64,000 nt of DNA, taken from NCBI GenBank assembly GCA_030425285.1, contig JAUIAY010000001.1, positions 730,963 to 794,962 on the forward strand, given 5' to 3'. Within the stretch, counting starts at the first letter, position 1; each line of letters begins with the position of its first letter. The translations under genes were made by a program, and so were the position numbers. The notes beneath the pieces were generated by a model. The model saw only the letters and a list, made by a program, of their open reading frames with translations, made no database searches and was not told the DNA's origin. Below are positions 8,745 through 16,140 of this stretch, piece by piece. The DNA comes from Bacteroidia bacterium (GTDB taxonomy: Bacteria; Bacteroidota; Bacteroidia; Flavobacteriales; Flavobacteriaceae).

Positions 8745-10844
8745 TTACTTTAAAAATTGATAGGCTGCCAAAGCCACAACATAGGCTAAAATACTCATGG
8801 ATATTAGTTGGAACATGGGCCATTTCCAACCATTAGTCTCTCGTTTTACAATTGCCAGTGTGCTCATACATTGCATAGCAAATGCATAAAATAACATAAG
8901 CGAGATGCCAGATGCAAGATTGAAAACAGGTGCTTTTGTAACAGTATGAACCTCTTTGGCCATTCTGTTTTTGATAGTGTCTTCGTCATCACTACCCACG
9001 CTGTAAATGGTTGCAAGTGTACCCACAAATACTTCGCGGGCTGCAAATGAAGTTAGGACTGCAATGCCTATTTTCCAGTCGTAACCTAAAGGACTTATAG
9101 CTGGTTCAATGGCATGACCAGCAATTCCTATATAGCTATTTTCAAGTTTGAAAGATGCTATTTGTTGGTTTAATTCATCTTCAGAAAGATTTTGTGATGC
9201 CACTTGTTGGCTTACAATAGTTTCAGCATTATTAAAGTTTTCTCCAGGTCCATAAGAGGCCAAAAACCATAACACTACTGATATGGCCAGGATAATTTTA
9301 CCAGCACCGAAAACAAAAGCTTTAGTTTTTTCTATTACTGTAATTGCTACATTTTTAAAAAGTGGTGTTTTGTAGTTTGGCATTTCTACAACAAAAAACG
9401 ATTTGCTTCTTATATTTAGTGTTTTGTGCAAAACAAAAGCAGCACCCAAAGCAGCACCAAAACCAATTAAGTACAATAATAATAATGTAAGCGCTTGGTA
9501 GCTAAAACCAAAAATGCGGCCTTGTGGAATAACTAGAGCAATAAGTATAAGATAAACAGGCAATCTGGCAGAGCAAGTAGTGAAAGGAGTCACTAGAATA
9601 GTAATCAAACGTTCTTTCCAACTTTCTATATTTCTTGTAGCCATCACAGCAGGAATAGCACATGCTGTTCCAGATATAAGGGGAACAACGCTTTTTCCGC
9701 TCAAACCAAAAGGGCGCATTATCTTATCCATTAAAAAAACAACACGACTCATATAGCCGCTTTCTTCTAAAAGAGCAATGAAAAAGAATAAAAAGGCAAT
9801 CTGTGGAATGAAAATGACAACACCACCTATACCTGGAATAACTCCTTCAGCTAAAAGGCTTGTAAACGGTCCGCTAGGAAGTACATTATTTGCCCATTCA
9901 CTTAATGAAGCGAATGTATTATCTATAAAATCCATAGGCACACCAGACCAATCATATATGGCTTGAAATATAAGAAGTAGTATGGCAATAAAAATAACAT
10001 AGCCCCAAACCTTATGGGTCAATATTCTATCTAATTTTATTCGTAAGTCTTTTGCTTTGCTTAAATCAATAAGCTGTCCTTTTTTTAAGACATTGTTAAT
10101 AAACTGATAGCGTTTAATGGTTTCCTTTTGTTGTAGTCTTTTTAAATCAGCTTTGCTTTTGGTTTTAAAATCTTTTAAAGCATCAAATTCCTGACGTTCT
10201 ATTTCTCCAAAATTGGCATCCTGCGAAATAACTAGCCAGAGTTTATAGAGTAATTGTTTAGGGAACGTGTCTTCTAAACTTTTAAAATAATCTGGGTCAA
10301 TTACACTAATATTTAAACAAGGTGTTACAGGCAATTTTTTATAGTCTGCAATTAACGTTTTTAACTCATGGATTCCTTGATTTTTCTTGGTGCTTATGAT
10401 GGCTATTTTTGTGTTTAACTCTTTCTCAAGTATGTCAATATCTAAAGAAATCCCTTTGTAAGTCATTCTGTCTGCCATATTAATGGCAAGTATTGTTGGG
10501 ATTTGTAAATCTTTTATTTGTGTATAAAGTAAAAGATTGCGTTTTAAATTTTCAACATCACAAACAACAACAGCCACATCAGGAAAATCTTTGTCATTTT
10601 TGTTCAGCAACAATTCAATAACAACACTTTCATCTAGTGAGGAGGCATTTAAACTATAGGTTCCAGGCAAATCAAGAATGTGAGCTTTGACACCACGAGG
10701 AAGCTTACAAATACCTTCCTTTTTTTCAACAGTAATACCAGGATAGTTGCCAACTTTTTGATTGAGTCCAGTAAGGGCATTGAAAACAGAAGTTTTCCCT
10801 GTATTAGGGTTTCCAATAAGTGCGACATTAATTTGTTTACCCAT
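8745..10844 (-). CDS. feoB: Ferrous iron transport protein B
   Basis: FeoB imports Fe2+ through the inner membrane using an N-terminal G domain. In this 699-aa protein the G1 motif GNPNTGKTS (about residues 11-19), the G2 region (NYPGITVEKKEG), the G3 DLPGTYS and a G4-like INMAD are all present. A helical GDI-type region (about 180-265) and a polytopic membrane domain (about 285-699) with two Gate-like segments follow; one contains SGTACAIPAVMATR with the conserved Cys. It overlaps feoA by 8 nt and is followed by the Cys-rich accessory peptide, so the operon is feoA-feoB-accessory. Confidence 0.96.
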   Translation of the reverse strand: MGKQINVALIGNPNTGKTSVFNALTGLNQKVGNYPGITVEKKEGICKLPRGVKAHILDLPGTYSLNASSLDESVVIELLLNKNDKDFPDVAVVVCDVENLKRNLLLYTQIKDLQIPTILAINMADRMTYKGISLDIDILEKELNTKIAIISTKKNQGIHELKTLIADYKKLPVTPCLNISVIDPDYFKSLEDTFPKQLLYKLWLVISQDANFGEIERQEFDALKDFKTKSKADLKRLQQKETIKRYQFINNVLKKGQLIDLSKAKDLRIKLDRILTHKVWGYVIFIAILLLIFQAIYDWSGVPMDFIDNTFASLSEWANNVLPSGPFTSLLAEGVIPGIGGVVIFIPQIAFLFFFIALLEESGYMSRVVFLMDKIMRPFGLSGKSVVPLISGTACAIPAVMATRNIESWKERLITILVTPFTTCSARLPVYLILIALVIPQGRIFGFSYQALTLLLLYLIGFGAALGAAFVLHKTLNIRSKSFFVVEMPNYKTPLFKNVAITVIEKTKAFVFGAGKIILAISVVLWFLASYGPGENFNNAETIVSQQVASQNLSEDELNQQIASFKLENSYIGIAGHAIEPAISPLGYDWKIGIAVLTSFAAREVFVGTLATIYSVGSDDEDTIKNRMAKEVHTVTKAPVFNLASGISLMLFYAFAMQCMSTLAIVKRETNGWKWPMFQLISMSILAYVVALAAYQFLK

Positions 10845-11070
10845 TGGAAATTTCTATTAGAATGTGAATAGCCGTTTCTTTTCTTATGGCCAGATGACTT
10901 CCATTGATGTTCAAATACATAGGATCAGCAAAAGGCGCGACTTGTACAAGCTCAACAGAATTACCAGGTAAACAGCCCATTTCCAATAATTTCAAAGGAA
11001 TGTGAATGGATGAAACATCAGTAATAATGGCTTTTTCGCCTCTTTTGATATCTGCTAGTGTAACGGACAA
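10837..11070 (-). CDS. feoA: Ferrous iron transport protein A
   Basis: This is a 77-aa SH3-like cytoplasmic protein that assists FeoB. The sequence has the typical LADIKRGEKAIITD start, LLEMGCLPGNSVELVQVAPF in the middle and a LAIRKETA C-terminal segment. It is the first gene of the feo operon and overlaps feoB by 8 nt. A quasi-palindrome and a -7-like box precede it, consistent with control by a DtxR- or Fur-type metal regulator. Confidence 0.94.
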   Translation of the reverse strand: MSVTLADIKRGEKAIITDVSSIHIPLKLLEMGCLPGNSVELVQVAPFADPMYLNINGSHLAIRKETAIHILIEISNG

Positions 11071-11075
11071 GCTTA

Positions 11076-11092
11076 TTTAGATTGATTTTAAA
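11076..11092. promoter_or_regulatory. Candidate metal-regulator operator upstream of feoA
   Basis: TTTAGATTGATTTTAAA is an imperfect inverted repeat lying just downstream of a -7-like element (TATTTTTG on the minus strand, 11104-11097) and 5 nt upstream of the feoA ATG. Its outer half-sites resemble those of the perfect palindrome at 7890-7907. No good -33 element was found at the right distance, so the promoter call is weak. Confidence 0.35.
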
Positions 11093-11142
11093 GAAGCAAA
11101 AATAAAGTAAAAAATCAGGGTAAAAAAATTGTGGGCAAAAAA

Positions 11143-11814
11143 CTATTCGTATTCTCTTTTCAGCTTTTTTATATCGGCAATCAATCTCGTAATTTCATCA
11201 GGATTAGTGCCGTCGTAATAACCTCTAATTTGACGCTTTTTATCAATTAGTAAAAAATTTTCGGTATGGATCATATCATATTGACCACTATATTCATAAT
11301 TCTTAACGGCTAGATAGCTTTTGCGGGCCAAATCATAAATTTGTTTTTTATCGCCAGTCACCAAATTCCACTTATTGTCATCAACACCTTTTTTCAGGGC
11401 ATATTTTTTTAATTGAGCTACAGAGTCAATTTCTGGTGTCACCGAATGCGATAAAAGCATGATATTTGAATCGTTTTTGAATTCCTTTTGTATAAAATAC
11501 ATGTGGTCTGTCATAATAGGACAAATGGTTTGACAGGTTGTAAAAAAGAAGTCGGCTACATATATTTTGTCCTTATAATCTTCTTGAGTGATGGTTTTGC
11601 CATTTTGATTGATTAAACTGAAATCAGCTATTTTATGATATTTTCTAACATCAACCAAGGAGGTGTCAACCAGTTCCGAATTGACCATTGAAGGCTGAAT
11701 AATTGGAAGCGGTTTTTCTACATTGAGAATATTGAAAATTATGGCAATGATAATAACCGATAATAGGGCAAATACAATGGCGAAATATTTATAGTCCTTG
11801 AAGAATGACAACAT
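11143..11814 (-). CDS. SCO1/SenC/PrrC-family copper chaperone-like protein
   Basis: This membrane-anchored thioredoxin-fold protein would act in cytochrome c oxidase copper-site assembly or redox signalling. The 223-aa product has one N-terminal helix (about residues 7-28) and a periplasmic domain. That domain contains the Sco metal site: CQTIC (CxxxC, within FFFTTCQTICPIM) and the downstream His in DMIHTENFLLID. I chose the ATG at 11814 because the ORF's earlier ATG only adds seven residues before the membrane anchor. No cytochrome oxidase gene lies nearby. Confidence 0.88.
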   Translation of the reverse strand: MLSFFKDYKYFAIVFALLSVIIIAIIFNILNVEKPLPIIQPSMVNSELVDTSLVDVRKYHKIADFSLINQNGKTITQEDYKDKIYVADFFFTTCQTICPIMTDHMYFIQKEFKNDSNIMLLSHSVTPEIDSVAQLKKYALKKGVDDNKWNLVTGDKKQIYDLARKSYLAVKNYEYSGQYDMIHTENFLLIDKKRQIRGYYDGTNPDEITRLIADIKKLKREYE

Positions 11815-11937
11815 AAGTTGTTGGTTTTTATGCAAAAATACATGGTTTTTAAATGGTAATAAATTAATTGCAATGATAATTATATGTTAAATAGAATAAC
11901 CGAAGCCGTACTAGTTTTAAAGTTCTTTTAAAAACAC

Positions 11938-11945
11938 TACTTTTG
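11938..11945 (+). promoter_or_regulatory. -7 box upstream of rseP
   Basis: TACTTTTG matches TAnnTTTG and lies 27 nt upstream of the rseP ATG. A clear TTG at the -33 distance is missing, so this is a partial match. Confidence 0.4.
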
Positions 11946-11972
11946 TGCGTTATTTGAAACAACCCACAATTT

Positions 11973-13301
11973 ATGAGTGTGATATTAATTAAGGCAGCTC
12001 AATTATTTTTAAGTCTGTCTATTCTTATAGTCTTACACGAGTTAGGGCATTTTATCCCTGCAAAGGCCTTTAAAACCCGTGTTGAGAAATTCTATTTGTT
12101 TTTTGACATTAAGTTTTCATTGTTTAAAAAGAAAATAGGCGAAACCGTTTATGGTATTGGTTGGTTGCCTCTAGGCGGCTATGTGAAGATTGCTGGAATG
12201 ATTGATGAGAGCATGGACAAGGAGCAAATGGCGCAACCTCCACAACCTTGGGAGTTTCGAACGAAACCAGCTTGGCAACGATTGATTATCATGCTTGGCG
12301 GTGTGATTGTCAACTTTATTTTAGGATTTATCATTTACATGATGATTCTTTTTGTTTGGGGAACAGAATACTCCAATAAAGATGATATAAAATATGGTTT
12401 TGGAGTCACTAAAACCATGGAACAATATGGCTTTCAACAAGGAGATAAGATAGTATCTGTAGATGAGAAACCTTTTAACGAAGTGACCGATATCAATGCT
12501 TATTTGTTATTTAGGGATATTTCAAACATTACCGTTGAAAGGGCTTCCGGAGAAACAGCCGAACTCACAGTACCTGAAGATATAGGTACTCAATTGTTTG
12601 AAGCTGGTGATTTGCCTGCCATGACACCACGAATGCCATTTCAATTAGATTCTATAGTCCCTGAATCACCTGCGGCCAAGGCTGGCTTGTTGGAAACAGA
12701 TAAAATTATCAGTATCAATGGCAATCCAACCCAATATTTTTCAGATTTAAGCTATAACCTAAAAGAGAGTCAAGGTAAAGCTATTGAACTTTTGGTTCAA
12801 AGAGGTACGGATTCCATTTCATTAAATGTTGTCCCGAGTGAAGACAATACCATTGGTATTATGACTTCTGCTACTGATAAAGATTACATTGCTTCGCACC
12901 ATAAATCTTACACTTTTGGCGAGAGTATTGTAAAAGGAACGTCGTTAGGGTATTGGACCATTAAGGACTATTTAGCACAGTTTAAATACATTTTCACCAA
13001 AAAAGGAGCTACGCAAGTGGGTGGTTTTGCGGCTATTGGCAATATGTTCCCAGCGAAGTGGAACTGGAAAGCCTTTTGGGCCATTACAGCCTTTTTATCG
13101 ATTATGTTGGGTGTTCTGAATCTATTGCCTATTCCAGCTTTGGATGGAGGGCATGTGATGTTTTTACTATATGAAATGATTTCTGGCAGAAAGCCTGGTG
13201 ACAAGTTTTTGGAATATGCTCAGTTAATCGGATTCATTCTACTAATTGCTTTGGTATTGTTTGCCAATGGTAACGATATTTACAAAGCGATATTTAATTA
13301 A
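11973..13301 (+). CDS. rseP: RIP metalloprotease RseP (site-2 protease)
   Basis: This intramembrane zinc metalloprotease (442 aa) cleaves membrane-bound anti-sigma factors and remnant signal peptides. The zinc motif HELGH is at residues 22-26 in the first helix, and the third ligand motif (NLLPIPALDGG) is near residue 390. Two PDZ-like segments lie between, around residues 130-200 and 215-290, with PAAKAGLLETDKI in the second. Membrane helices near residues 100-125 and 420-440 complete the family layout. The gene is monocistronic and is followed by the tRNA-Asn promoter. It could process the regulator pair at the window start, but the sequence gives no evidence for that link. Confidence 0.95.
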   Translation: MSVILIKAAQLFLSLSILIVLHELGHFIPAKAFKTRVEKFYLFFDIKFSLFKKKIGETVYGIGWLPLGGYVKIAGMIDESMDKEQMAQPPQPWEFRTKPAWQRLIIMLGGVIVNFILGFIIYMMILFVWGTEYSNKDDIKYGFGVTKTMEQYGFQQGDKIVSVDEKPFNEVTDINAYLLFRDISNITVERASGETAELTVPEDIGTQLFEAGDLPAMTPRMPFQLDSIVPESPAAKAGLLETDKIISINGNPTQYFSDLSYNLKESQGKAIELLVQRGTDSISLNVVPSEDNTIGIMTSATDKDYIASHHKSYTFGESIVKGTSLGYWTIKDYLAQFKYIFTKKGATQVGGFAAIGNMFPAKWNWKAFWAITAFLSIMLGVLNLLPIPALDGGHVMFLLYEMISGRKPGDKFLEYAQLIGFILLIALVLFANGNDIYKAIFN

Positions 13302-13329
13302 TTTTTAGGGAGATTTTTTAAATAATATA

Positions 13330-13360
13330 TTTGTAGAAACTAATAAATACTTTATATTTG
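13330..13360 (+). promoter_or_regulatory. Consensus promoter of tRNA-Asn
   Basis: TTTG (13330-13333), a 19-nt spacer and TATATTTG (13353-13360) form a perfect Bacteroidetes sigma-A promoter. The tRNA begins 22 nt after the -7 box. Confidence 0.85.
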
Positions 13361-13382
13361 CGCTCGCAAAAGCGAATAACAC

Positions 13383-13459
13383 TCCTCCTTAGCTCAGTTG
13401 GTTAGAGCATTTGACTGTTAATCAAAGGGTCCTTGGTTCGAGCCCAAGAGGGGGAGCCA
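13383..13459 (+). tRNA. tRNA-Asn (anticodon GTT)
   Basis: This is a complete 77-nt cloverleaf. The acceptor strand TCCTCCT pairs with AGGGGGA (one U-G pair). The D arm is around 13392-13408, the anticodon stem TTTGA/TCAAA carries the loop CTGTTAA with GTT at 13417-13419, the T arm includes GGTTCGAGCC, and the CCA end is encoded at 13457-13459. The antisense reading frame of the neighbouring recombinase gene runs into this tRNA. Confidence 0.97.
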
Positions 13460-14960
13460 TATTAGACAAGCCATCAGAAATGATGGCTTTTTCTATGTCT
13501 AATTTTGGCGAAGCCGTATTAACTCTAGTTAAAAGCTCAATTACAATATTTCTCTTTTTGGTTCGACATCCATTTTTTGAAAAAATCAATTTTTCAGGGA
13601 ATAATAAACCAATTAAGCCAATTTTTTGTTCATAATCAGCAGTTCTAAAAAGTTGAGGTATATTTCTTAAGACATTCACAGCCTTTTCAATCATTTTAAC
13701 AGGTAATTCATTAGCTTCTTTCAGCTCTTGGCGTTCTAATCTTAAGGTCATCAAACTTTCTTCATATCTACTTGACATGCGTTGAAAGTTTTCCACGTTA
13801 ATTAAATCCATAGCATACTTATCTTCTATGCTCTCTAAAAGCTTGTAGGTTTTGTCAATCTTGGATTGAGTTTCCTCAATTTTTACAGCTTTATCAGCAC
13901 GTTTCCCTTTTTGTATATCAATGATAATCTCTTTGTATAACTGAAGAACATTTTCATTGAAATTTATTTGAGCTAAAACATCATTAAACATGGCCTCAGC
14001 TTTAATTGCTGACACTCTGTTTTTGCAATTTCCACGGCAATGGTAATAGCCATATTGACCGCCATTTCCTTTGGACACGCTACCAGTTAAATTTCCTCCA
14101 CAGTATTCACATTCAAGGAAGCCTCTAAAAGGCAATGATTCATTTTTTTTTGATGGCGGATTTGCATTTCTATTTCTTCCATCTAAAACCACTTGGACTT
14201 TCCTAAAAGTGGTTACATCAATTATGGCATCATGTAGACCATCGGTCCAATATGAATCATCTTTTTTATATTCAGGTACTTTCGTCATACCTATGTAAAC
14301 TTTATTTCGTAATAGGTTTATAAAAGATTGCTTACAACCTTTATAGCCCTTTTTCATAAACTTTTTTCTTATGACATTACAAGGTTCTAAACCAAGGGCA
14401 ACTTCCGAAAATATTTCACTAACTAAATTTGATTTCTCATTGGCTTTTAGAGATGCATATTTATTGTATCGGTGGCGGCTATATCCAAAAGGTACTCTTC
14501 CAACCCAAGCTCCATCTTTTGTAGCTTTATACATACCATTTTTTGTTCTCATTGAAATCTCATCGTTTTCAACTTCAGGAATTATTAGATATAAAGAAAG
14601 CATCACTTTGTTACTTGGAATTGTCATATCTAATGGTTGTTCAACAGCATCTAATTTAATTCCCCAGTTTCGAAATTTTCGAATAACTCTCATAGCCTCT
14701 TCTAGATTTCTGGAAAACCTATCCCATTTTGTGAATAAGACTTGGTCAATATTCTTTCTGTTTGCTTTCACAAACTTTTCTAGCTTTATCCATTCTGGAC
14801 GATTGAAATTTCTCGCTGAATAGTCTTCAGTAAATTCTTTGACAATTTCTGTCTTGTTTATTTCACAGTACTTATTTAATACTTCACTCTGTAGGTCTCT
14901 TCCGTGACCTTTATTTGCCTGTTCATCAGTACTAACTCTTGTGTATAATATTGTTTTCAT
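13422..14960 (-). CDS. Large serine recombinase (integrase) of a small mobile element
   Basis: This 512-aa site-specific recombinase would integrate and excise the element. The resolvase-type catalytic domain is at residues 1-150 with the nucleophile Ser10 in YTRVSTDEQ, Arg8, and the FTKWDRFSRN motif. A recombinase domain follows (about 155-270, starting at GKVPFGY-like GRVPFGYSR), then a zinc ribbon with CEYCGG and CRGNC (about 283-315) and a coiled coil (about 340-430). The last dozen residues (APPLGLEPRTL) are read from the antisense strand of tRNA-Asn, and the residues before them from the tRNA terminator. The native C-terminus was probably changed when the element joined this site. A 42-aa ORF lies 5 nt upstream. 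Confidence 0.93.
   Translation of the reverse strand: MKTILYTRVSTDEQANKGHGRDLQSEVLNKYCEINKTEIVKEFTEDYSARNFNRPEWIKLEKFVKANRKNIDQVLFTKWDRFSRNLEEAMRVIRKFRNWGIKLDAVEQPLDMTIPSNKVMLSLYLIIPEVENDEISMRTKNGMYKATKDGAWVGRVPFGYSRHRYNKYASLKANEKSNLVSEIFSEVALGLEPCNVIRKKFMKKGYKGCKQSFINLLRNKVYIGMTKVPEYKKDDSYWTDGLHDAIIDVTTFRKVQVVLDGRNRNANPPSKKNESLPFRGFLECEYCGGNLTGSVSKGNGGQYGYYHCRGNCKNRVSAIKAEAMFNDVLAQINFNENVLQLYKEIIIDIQKGKRADKAVKIEETQSKIDKTYKLLESIEDKYAMDLINVENFQRMSSRYEESLMTLRLERQELKEANELPVKMIEKAVNVLRNIPQLFRTADYEQKIGLIGLLFPEKLIFSKNGCRTKKRNIVIELLTRVNTASPKLDIEKAIISDGLSNMAPPLGLEPRTL
13468..13493 (+). terminator. Intrinsic terminator after tRNA-Asn
   Basis: AAGCCATCA, a GAAA tetraloop and TGATGGCTT form a 9-bp stem followed by a T run. 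A further 8-bp repeat pair, ATTAGACA (13461-13468) and TGTCTAAT (13496-13503), flanks it. The hairpin lies inside the C-terminal coding part of the antisense recombinase frame. Confidence 0.8.
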
Positions 14961-14965
14961 ATAAT

Positions 14966-15094
14966 TTAAATTCTAATTGATTGCTGAATTTCAGCGATTT
15001 TATAAAGTAAGAGGCATAGTTTCTCTATCTCTTCATCAGTGTATGTTATTCCATTTTTATTTAAAATTTTTTTGCATTTTGTTAAACTTAACAT
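14966..15094 (-). CDS. Small 42-aa protein upstream of the serine recombinase
   Basis: This short ORF (MLSLTKCKKILNKNG...) is rich in Lys, Ile and Leu and probably forms two helices, with a YTDEEIEKL segment starting the second. It ends 5 nt before the recombinase ATG on the same strand, so the two are likely cotranscribed. From memory, similar KCKKILNKNG peptides accompany recombinases and plasmid genes in Bacteroidetes, which supports its being a real gene. Its function is unknown; a recombination directionality factor or regulator is only a guess. Confidence 0.6.
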   Translation of the reverse strand: MLSLTKCKKILNKNGITYTDEEIEKLCLLLYKIAEIQQSIRI

Positions 15095-15102
15095 GATTAA
15101 TT

Positions 15103-15222
15103 ACCACTCATCCCTCATGTTGTTTTTCGAGTGGTGAGGCATGTTATTTCCCTCATCGGCACTACCCAAGGCTTTTATAATGGTAGTATACCTATTTCCT
15201 TTTGAGATGAGGTAGGAAAGCC
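15103..15222. other. Structured non-coding region with nested inverted repeats
   Basis: Several inverted repeats crowd into 120 nt. ACCACTC (15103-15109) pairs with GAGTGGT (15129-15135). CCTCATC (15151-15157) pairs with GATGAGG (15207-15213) and encloses ACTACC (15161-15166) with GGTAGT (15182-15187). TTTCCT (15195-15200) pairs with AGGAAA (15214-15219). The octamer TCCCTCAT occurs twice (15111-15118, 15149-15156). The region lies between the recombinase unit and the Rep-like gene, so an origin, an att site or a regulatory RNA are all possible. Confidence 0.6.
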
Positions 15223-15537
15223 ACCGACTTTTGAGTCAAATTAAGGTAAGCTTAATAAATAAATCTTATTGAAAATGAAATTTGACTCGTTAACTTTTAA
15301 GCTAATGTGTCATAATAATAAACCCCTGTCTTCATCTTTTTTAAATCGGGGAGAAGTGTTATTAAAAGAATCTTATGAAGTAAACTTCGACTCTTTTTAT
15401 CAAATCTACTAATAAAAACGTCTCGAGACAACCGCCTGATATTTTTTTTGGTCTTTTTTAAATTTTTACTCTATTTATTTCTATAGAAAGGAAATAATAA
15501 CAATTCCTAATGGGTTTGGTTTACTTAGTAAGAAACA
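15223..15537. other. Non-coding stretch upstream of the Rep-like gene
   Basis: No ORF with coding character was seen. Visible structure includes a 10-bp inverted repeat, GAGTCAAATT (15233-15242) with AATTTGACTC (15279-15288), the interrupted palindrome GAAGT-aa-ACTTC (15377-15388), and a perfect palindrome GTCTCGAGAC (15420-15429). The last is followed by a poly-T tract at about 15441-15448. These could be promoter, operator or recombination sites of the element; nothing decides between them. Confidence 0.5.
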
Positions 15538-16044
15538 ATGAATAAAGAATATTATTATACGAATGAGATTGCATCACTTAAAAAGATGACTACTAGAAAT
15601 GTTAGGATAATCATAAACAGATTAAAAGAAGAAAAGGGTAGTTGGTTAATACATAAAGACCGTAATAACTGCTGGAAGGTACATCACTTGTTACTACCGA
15701 GCTTTAATAAAGTAAGACAGAAAACGAGTAGATACTTGTCTATAAACTTTGATTTACCAAAAACATATAAAAGAAATGAAATTACTGACGCTATGGAATC
15801 AATTCTGAATGAAGATTTGGAAACGCTTACTCTTTACCATACCGTAGAAAGAAAAAAGGCAAATGGTATCTACCATATTCACGGTTTTTTTGATAAGAGA
15901 ATAGGCAAGAGAAAAGTGCTTAAAGCGATTAGAGATAGTTTTGGGAGCGTTGCGCATAAAACAGATGAAATATATGACCTAGAAAGGTGGAAGAAATACA
16001 TAACGAAGGATGGTAATCCTATAATAAAATTAAAAAGAAATTAA
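15538..16044 (+). CDS. Putative HUH-endonuclease replication protein with N-terminal helix-turn-helix
   Basis: This 168-aa protein appears to combine two parts. Residues 1-60 start with a segment like an excisionase/MerR helix-turn-helix (YYTNEIASLKKMTTRNVRII). Residues 62-168 carry the ordered motifs of HUH single-strand endonucleases: motif I YLSINF (66-71); a Glu at 104 and the metal-binding HIH at 113-115 within YHIHGFF (motif II); and Tyr154 with Lys157 in YITKDG (motif III), the layout of small rolling-circle and CRESS-type Rep proteins. There is no helicase domain. The gene sits in a minimal element with a serine recombinase. The match is by eye, and no close family is recognised. Confidence 0.55.
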   Translation: MNKEYYYTNEIASLKKMTTRNVRIIINRLKEEKGSWLIHKDRNNCWKVHHLLLPSFNKVRQKTSRYLSINFDLPKTYKRNEITDAMESILNEDLETLTLYHTVERKKANGIYHIHGFFDKRIGKRKVLKAIRDSFGSVAHKTDEIYDLERWKKYITKDGNPIIKLKRN

Positions 16045-16047
16045 ATT

Positions 16048-16140
16048 ATGACTATAGAAGATTTAAAATTCAACCCGCGCCTCAAAGAGCTAATTATTAA
16101 TTACTGTAGCTTAACTTGCCAAGTGACATTGGATAGCTGA
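16048..16140 (+). pseudogene. Possible 5' fragment of an element gene cut at the right junction
   Basis: An ORF begins 4 nt after the Rep-like gene with ATG (MTIEDLKFNPRLKELI...) and runs 30 codons. The first half has normal protein character. The second half is antisense to the truncated DinB-like fragment, so it seems to be foreign sequence appended at the junction. It may be the beginning of a further gene of the element that was cut by integration or deletion. Confidence 0.3.

Larger units (their letters stand above)
13460..16110. mobile_element. Cryptic 2.65-kb integrated element at tRNA-Asn (serine recombinase plus HUH Rep-like gene)
   Basis: The stretch between tRNA-Asn and a truncated DinB-like gene holds only a serine recombinase, a 42-aa ORF, a structured non-coding region and a Rep-like endonuclease gene, and no host metabolic genes. 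The left border is at or just beyond the tRNA, as the recombinase frame ends in it. The right border is estimated from the point where DinB-like homology stops (about 16110). I found no duplicated tRNA 3' end on the right, so the exact att sites are unresolved and a secondary deletion is possible. Confidence 0.7.

Noticed and set aside
13411-13635. A plus-strand frame crossing tRNA-Asn and its terminator
   Set aside because: It is a by-product of the tRNA and the antisense recombinase gene, with no coding character and no plausible start.
15184-15192. TAGTATACC as a certain rolling-circle nick site
   Set aside because: It differs from known nonanucleotides by a deletion and short matches are common in AT-rich DNA; kept only as a hint in the structured-region finding.
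15095-15537. CRISPR-like repeats
   Set aside because: The repeats are inverted and unequal, without regular spacers.
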